Of a DNA stretch of 64,000 nt, positions 59,914 through 64,000 are shown piece by piece; within the stretch, counting starts at the first letter, position 1; every line of letters starts with the position of its first letter. Made by a program: the position numbers and the translations under genes. The notes beneath the pieces are model-generated. The model saw nothing but the letters and a program-made list of their open reading frames with translations. It ran no database searches and was not told the DNA's origin. The stretch comes from an uncultured Collinsella sp. (lineage in GTDB: Bacteria; Actinomycetota; Coriobacteriia; Coriobacteriales; Coriobacteriaceae), in assembly GCA_900542825.1 (NCBI GenBank), contig UQOY01000006.1, forward strand, positions 1 to 64,000. Reading direction: 5' to 3'.

Positions 59914-60099
59914 GGAAACCTCCTCATCCGCGGGCTCTGCACCCGCTGTCGGCCGTCAATCGCGCGCTCTCGCGTCTCTATAACTTTAGTTCACTTTGAT
60001 GTGGACGCGCGCTTGAGCTTGCGCCGGCAGCAAGCATTCACAGGAGCAGGCGGTTACAATGAAAACGTGCTGATTATTCTCGTCATTGGATGATGTTTT

Positions 60100-62316
60100 A
60101 TGGAACAATTCCCGCGATCGAGCTCGCGCAGCTCACGCCACGCGAGCGATCAACGAGCGCCGCACGAACGTTCGCGTGCTAACCGACAAGCCACCGAGCC
60201 GCGCCGCGCCGCAGGCTCTCATCGCGTGCCCGCCAACAAGGGTAACCGCACCAACAGCGCCGCAAAAGAACAGGCGCCCACGCGCCCCAAATCTCGCTAT
60301 ATCCCCGCCCTCGACGGCCTGCGCACGCTTGCCGTCGTCGCAGTGGTGCTCTATCACCTCAGCCTCACGTGGGCTCAGGGCGGCCTGCTCGGCGTCACGA
60401 TCTTCTTTGTGCTTTCGGGCTATCTGATCACGCGCTTGCTGCTCAACGAAGTCGCTAAGACCGGTCGCATCGACCTTAAGAGCTTCTGGATTCGCCGCAT
60501 CCGTCGCCTGGTCCCCGCCGTGGTAACGGTAGTGTTCGTGACCTGTGCGCTGTGCACCATCTTTAACCACGTGATGCTCACCAAGATGCGCCCCGACATC
60601 CTGCCGTCGCTGTTGTTCTTCAACAACTGGTGGCAGATTGCCCAAAACGTCTCGTACTTCAATGCTCTGGGCGACCCCTCGCCGCTCACGCACTTTTGGT
60701 CGCTTGCCATCGAGGAACAGTTCTACCTGATTTGGCCGCCACTGCTGTTTGCCATGGTATCCATGCATGTGAGCAAGCCCAACACGCGCCGCGTGGTTCT
60801 GGGCCTTGCCGCGGTATCTGCCCTCGCCATGATGGTGCTTTACAACCCTGCCGCCGACCCCAGCCGCGTGTACTACGGCACCGACACCCGCGTGTTCTCG
60901 CTGCTGCTGGGTGCCTGGATGGCCTTTATCCCCGATCGCGACCTGGCGCCGGTGCGCCTCGCTCATCGTTTGGGGCTCAATCGCCTGGCTGGCGCCGCCA
61001 AGCACGACAAGAACGCCGAGGGCAAGCCTGGCAAGAAGGCCAACGAATCAGCCGATACCGCCCCGGCACAGCCGAGCACCCTCGTGCGCTTTTGGTCCTC
61101 GCCAGCCTCCATCGATGTTTTGGGCATCGTGGGTCTGGTTGGCCTTGCCGCCATGGTCGCGCTCACCAACGGCTACACCGCATTCCAGTATCGCGGGGGC
61201 ACGCTGTTGTGCTCCATTCTCACGCTCATGGTTATTGCGGCATGCGTGCAGCCTCATGGCATGGTCGCACGAGCCTTGGCCGCCGAGCCGCTCGTATGGA
61301 TCGGCAAGCGCTCCTACAGCATCTACCTGTGGCACTATCCGTTGCTGCTCCTCATGAACCCGGTCGCCAACATCAACGACACGCCCTGGTGGCAGTACAT
61401 CTTGGAGGTACTTGTGGTGGTCGCCGTAGCCGAGTGCTCCTATCGCTTTATCGAAACGCCGTTTAGGAAGGGCGCCTTCGGCCGCACCGTCGCCGAATTC
61501 CGCGACGGCACCACCACGCCCGCCAACTGGGCACGCGCGCACGTCCCTATCTGCGCAGCCTGCGCTGTCGTGTTGGTCGTTGCACTGGGTGGCCTGGTCT
61601 TTGTGCCCGAGACGTCTGCGCTGAGCGGCGAGGGCGCAGAAGTTCTGAACAAAGAAGCCAAAAACACCGCGCCCACCGACCAGCAGGCGGCCGACGACAC
61701 CGACAAGGACAACGACGGCTTCCCCGACGGATCCTACGACCTGTTGATGATCGGTGACTCCGTGTCGCTGCGCGCCGTTGATTCCTTTGACGGCGTGTTC
61801 CCGCACAGCCATATCGATGCCGAAAAGGGCCGCCAGTTTGATGCGGGCCGCGCGACATTTGAGGGCTATATCCAGCAGAACCTCGCCGGCAAGGTCGTGG
61901 TCTTTGCGCTGGGCACCAACGGCCTGGTGACCGACGCCCAGATTGACGCCATCATGGCCGATGCCGGCGATCAGCGCATCGTCGTGTTTGTAAATACGCG
62001 CAGCCCGCAGCCATGGGTCAGCGCCACCAATCAGGCCATCGCCAACGCCGCCACGCGCTACAAGAATGTACGCGTTATCGACTGGTACGGGTACAGTGCC
62101 AACCGCAACGACCTGTTCGACGGCGACGGCACGCACCTTTCAAACGCTGGCGTGGCCGAGTACCTTAAGCTCATCCACGATGCCGTCAAGAAGGACCTGC
62201 CCGTGCACCCCGAGGACCACGTCAACGATCCACAGCCGGCGGCCGTCAAGTCCGCCGCCGACGCACTCGTCAATGCCCTCGCCTACAAGCCGCACAAGCT
62301 GGGCACCGACAAGTAA
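60100..62316 (+). CDS. OatA-like acyltransferase (Acyltransferase_3 + SGNH)
   Basis: 738 residues. A basic cytoplasmic tail (1-65), an Acyltransferase_3 membrane domain with about ten helices (YIPALDGLRTLAVVAVVLYH, HFWSLAIEEQFYLIWP, SYSIYLWHYPLLLLMNP) and an external SGNH domain with MIGDSVSLRAVD (catalytic Ser), ALGTNG and DGTHLSNAG (Asp-His). Such proteins O-acetylate peptidoglycan or surface polymers; the GDSV and DGxH motifs fit OatA. The ATG 60100 has only a weak ribosome site. Monocistronic with a strong terminator. Confidence 0.88.
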   Translation: MEQFPRSSSRSSRHASDQRAPHERSRANRQATEPRRAAGSHRVPANKGNRTNSAAKEQAPTRPKSRYIPALDGLRTLAVVAVVLYHLSLTWAQGGLLGVTIFFVLSGYLITRLLLNEVAKTGRIDLKSFWIRRIRRLVPAVVTVVFVTCALCTIFNHVMLTKMRPDILPSLLFFNNWWQIAQNVSYFNALGDPSPLTHFWSLAIEEQFYLIWPPLLFAMVSMHVSKPNTRRVVLGLAAVSALAMMVLYNPAADPSRVYYGTDTRVFSLLLGAWMAFIPDRDLAPVRLAHRLGLNRLAGAAKHDKNAEGKPGKKANESADTAPAQPSTLVRFWSSPASIDVLGIVGLVGLAAMVALTNGYTAFQYRGGTLLCSILTLMVIAACVQPHGMVARALAAEPLVWIGKRSYSIYLWHYPLLLLMNPVANINDTPWWQYILEVLVVVAVAECSYRFIETPFRKGAFGRTVAEFRDGTTTPANWARAHVPICAACAVVLVVALGGLVFVPETSALSGEGAEVLNKEAKNTAPTDQQAADDTDKDNDGFPDGSYDLLMIGDSVSLRAVDSFDGVFPHSHIDAEKGRQFDAGRATFEGYIQQNLAGKVVVFALGTNGLVTDAQIDAIMADAGDQRIVVFVNTRSPQPWVSATNQAIANAATRYKNVRVIDWYGYSANRNDLFDGDGTHLSNAGVAEYLKLIHDAVKKDLPVHPEDHVNDPQPAAVKSAADALVNALAYKPHKLGTDK

Positions 62317-62339
62317 CACACTGTCAAATCCGCTTGCAC

Positions 62340-62377
62340 CCGGAGGGGGCGTCGGCCACAACCGACGCCCCCTCCGG
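62340..62377 (+). terminator. Hairpin terminator after OatA-like gene
   Basis: CCGGAGGGGGCGTCG, 8-nt loop, CGACGCCCCCTCCGG: perfect 15-bp stem 24 bp after the stop codon; followed by a REP-like GGAACGTCCC / GGGACACTCC region (62383-62425). Confidence 0.7.
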
Positions 62378-62560
62378 CAGTTAGGAACGTCCCTTATGTT
62401 CCGGCACTTAGGGACACTCCTGACGCGGCCGAAACATGCCCCCGCGGCCGAATTCTGAGCTCCGCGCCACCCCGAGCTTCGTTTCTATGCCCCACACCCG
62501 CAGCAAACACCCCAAGGTTGCTCTTTTCGAGCCGATTCCGAGATGCCGTGGACAAAAATG

Positions 62561-62763
62561 CCAAATATGAGTACTGATACCATTTTAGTAACAGCCAAAA
62601 TGGCCAAAAATGGCGTTCTTTCGATCACCATGCCCCTTTGGGCCGGCCAAAATGATCGGCTTAAGCCCCGGCTGTATCGATATTAATGAACGGATACATT
62701 AGTTATGTCTATTATCTTCTTCGTCTTAATTGCTACCGAGTTAGCAACAGTACTCATATTTGG
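62561..62763. repeat. Inverted pair of a CCAAATATGAGTACTG motif
   Basis: CCAAATATGAGTACTG at 62561-62576 and its exact reverse complement at 62748-62763, with AAAAAT preceding both on the outside. The 170 bp between are AT-rich. This accounts for part of the 543-bp gap 62317-62859; I see no gene there. Confidence 0.7.
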
Positions 62764-62806
62764 TATTTTTTGCCCACGCGTATATAACAAACCCCCTACA
62801 TCAGGC

Positions 62807-62840
62807 AAAAAACAGGCCGCAGCCCATGGCGGCGGCCTGT
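62807..62840 (-). terminator. Intrinsic terminator after Nramp gene
   Basis: Minus strand ACAGGCCGC, loop, GCGGCCTGT then TTTTTT, 20 bp after the transporter stop codon. Confidence 0.8.
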
Positions 62841-62859
62841 TTAGAGTCCAACAGAGGCG

Positions 62860-64000
62860 CTACGCGCTGTAACCCATCGCCTGCAGCACAAACATGACGA
62901 CCGTCAGCACCGTAATCACGCCGATAGTCGCCCAAGTGAGCACATTCCACACGCGGCCGTTGCGGTTGGCGCCCATAATGTGACGATCGGCGGCAATAAC
63001 CACCTGGAACACCAAAACCACGGGCAACAGCACGCCGTTGATGACCTGCGAGGTCATCATAATCTGGAACAGGTCAACACCGGGCATGAGCACCAGCACG
63101 GCAGAGATGCCGATGATGGCCGTAATGACGCCGCGATAGACCGGGGCCTCGTCCCAGCTGCGATCGGCACCGCGCTCCCAGCCAAATGCCTCGCAGATGG
63201 CGCTCGATGTAACGCCCGGCAGCACGCAGGCGGCCAAGAAGCTCGCCGCGACCAGGCCCGAGGCAAACAGCACCGTGGACCACTGGCCCGCGATGGGCTC
63301 CAACGCGCGGGCGGCGTCAGCAGCATCGCTGATCTGAATGCCCGCGGGGAACAGCACCGTACCAGTCGTGATGATAATGAAACCGGCGATGACATCGGCG
63401 GCGATCGAGCCGCTCACGGTGTCGATACGCTGCAGCACGATATCGTCCTCGCCCGCATTCTTATCGACTACGTTGTTCTGCGCCAAGAAAATCATCCACG
63501 GCGCGATGGTGGTACCGATCGTTGCGACCACAAGCGACACGTAGCTGGGGTCATTTTGGATGTTGGGCACAACCAGGTCGACCGCCACCTCGCCCCAGCT
63601 GGGACCAGCCATAAATGCAGCGACAATGTAGGTCACAAACACGCAGCTCACCAGCAGCAGAATCTTCTCGATGCGCTGGAAGCTACCCGACATGGTAAGC
63701 ATCCAAACCAGCAGTGCCACCAGCGGCACCGAGATGCTCGCCGGCACGCCAAAGAGGGCAAGGCCACTCGCGATACCCGCAAACTCCGAAATGGTCACGG
63801 CCGTATTGGCGATCAGCAGCGCCGCCATGGCCAGCACGCTCCTGCGCACGCCAAAGCGCTCGCGGATGAGCGAGGCCAAGCCCTTGCCTGTGACGCAGCC
63901 ACAACGCGCCGCAGTCTCCTGCGTCACGATAAGCAGCACGGTCATAACGGGAAGCATCCACAGCATCTTGTAGCCATAGCTGGCACCGGCGCTGGAATAC
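62860..64000 (-). CDS. Nramp-family divalent metal transporter, cut by window edge
   Basis: Proton-coupled Mn2+/Fe2+ importer of the MntH type. The visible 380 residues run from YSSAGASYGYKMLWML, which follows the DPGN motif in the family and is still in frame at the edge, to the stop. Further hallmarks are QETAARCGCVTGKGLA and the transmembrane segment VVATIGTTIAPWMIFLAQNNVV with the conserved metal-site region. About 30-60 N-terminal residues lie outside. Own terminator at 62807-62840. Confidence 0.92.
   Translation of the reverse strand, partial: YSSAGASYGYKMLWMLPVMTVLLIVTQETAARCGCVTGKGLASLIRERFGVRRSVLAMAALLIANTAVTISEFAGIASGLALFGVPASISVPLVALLVWMLTMSGSFQRIEKILLLVSCVFVTYIVAAFMAGPSWGEVAVDLVVPNIQNDPSYVSLVVATIGTTIAPWMIFLAQNNVVDKNAGEDDIVLQRIDTVSGSIAADVIAGFIIITTGTVLFPAGIQISDAADAARALEPIAGQWSTVLFASGLVAASFLAACVLPGVTSSAICEAFGWERGADRSWDEAPVYRGVITAIIGISAVLVLMPGVDLFQIMMTSQVINGVLLPVVLVFQVVIAADRHIMGANRNGRVWNVLTWATIGVITVLTVVMFVLQAMGYSA

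Noticed and set aside
62705..62872. 55-residue ORF starting MSIIFFVLIATELATVLIFG
   Set aside because: Hydrophobic start looks like a small membrane protein, but the ORF has no ribosome site, runs through the Nramp terminator hairpin and into the Nramp coding region.

Overview
The window is GC-rich, gene-dense bacterial DNA. Protein content points to the class Coriobacteriia and most likely to Collinsella, a gut anaerobe: a 2[4Fe-4S] ferredoxin, [NiFe]-hydrogenase maturation genes, many PTS and glycosidase genes, GHKL/LytTR signalling, and intergenic repeats of a type seen in that group. The genus is an inference from content; there is no rRNA or tRNA gene here to test it.

Layout. 1-5.6 kb: start of dnaK (minus), a 231-bp array of palindromes, a ferredoxin gene, then the NAD synthesis operon nadA-nadB-nadC-niaR (minus) with a perfect 19-bp inverted repeat before nadA. 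5.7-8.9 kb: an AgrC/AgrA-like two-component pair, a small conserved protein and thioredoxin. 9.1-15.8 kb: a small helical protein, nikR and hypF-hypC-hypD-hypE, then a HAD phosphatase. 15.8-17.6 kb: a second palindrome array, a structured 3' element, a lipoprotein and glucose-type PTS EIIA. 17.7-24.9 kb: GH1 phospho-beta-glucosidase, AraC regulator, a GH106-like hydrolase, RpiR regulator and pyrE. 25.2-33 kb: ROK kinase, a glycosidase scar, an apiosidase-like hydrolase, beta-glucoside PTS EIIBC, and divergently an esterase and a DUF1593 nucleoside-hydrolase-like protein. 33.4-37.7 kb: zinc-ribbon, SPFH and lipoprotein genes resembling the Bacillus ydjG/ydjI group. 37.9-41.8 kb: a three-gene sensor system (minus). 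42.0-45.1 kb: second GH1 enzyme, a DUF4867 protein and luxS. 45.2-50.1 kb: FGGY kinase, a transketolase split in two, and a fucose/arabinose-isomerase-family protein. 50.4-57.7 kb: a lactose/cellobiose-type PTS, a second apiosidase-like hydrolase, an alpha/beta hydrolase and two LacI regulators. 57.9-59.9 kb: nucleoside hydrolase and ribokinase. 60.1-64 kb: an OatA-like acyltransferase and the 3' part of an Nramp transporter.

How the genes may work together. The middle of the window reads as a plant-glycoside utilisation island. PTS permeases would bring in phosphorylated beta-glycosides, cytoplasmic GH1 and apiosidase-like enzymes (no signal peptides) would split them, and esterases could remove acyl groups. 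The isomerase, FGGY kinase and split transketolase match the gene set of the D-apiose transketolase pathway (ApsI, ApsK, AptA, AptB), so I propose that this island feeds on apiose-containing glycosides. That substrate is inferred, not shown.

Non-coding structure is unusually rich. I see five repeat types: a 46-bp palindrome recurring every 61-62 bp at two loci; a structured element with compensatory base changes next to the 3' ends of minus-strand genes (three full copies and one remnant); a 100-bp element with an 18-bp inverted repeat present twice; REP-like hairpins built on a GGGAC/GTCCC core; and a tandem pair of CGATCTGTAAC inverted repeats.
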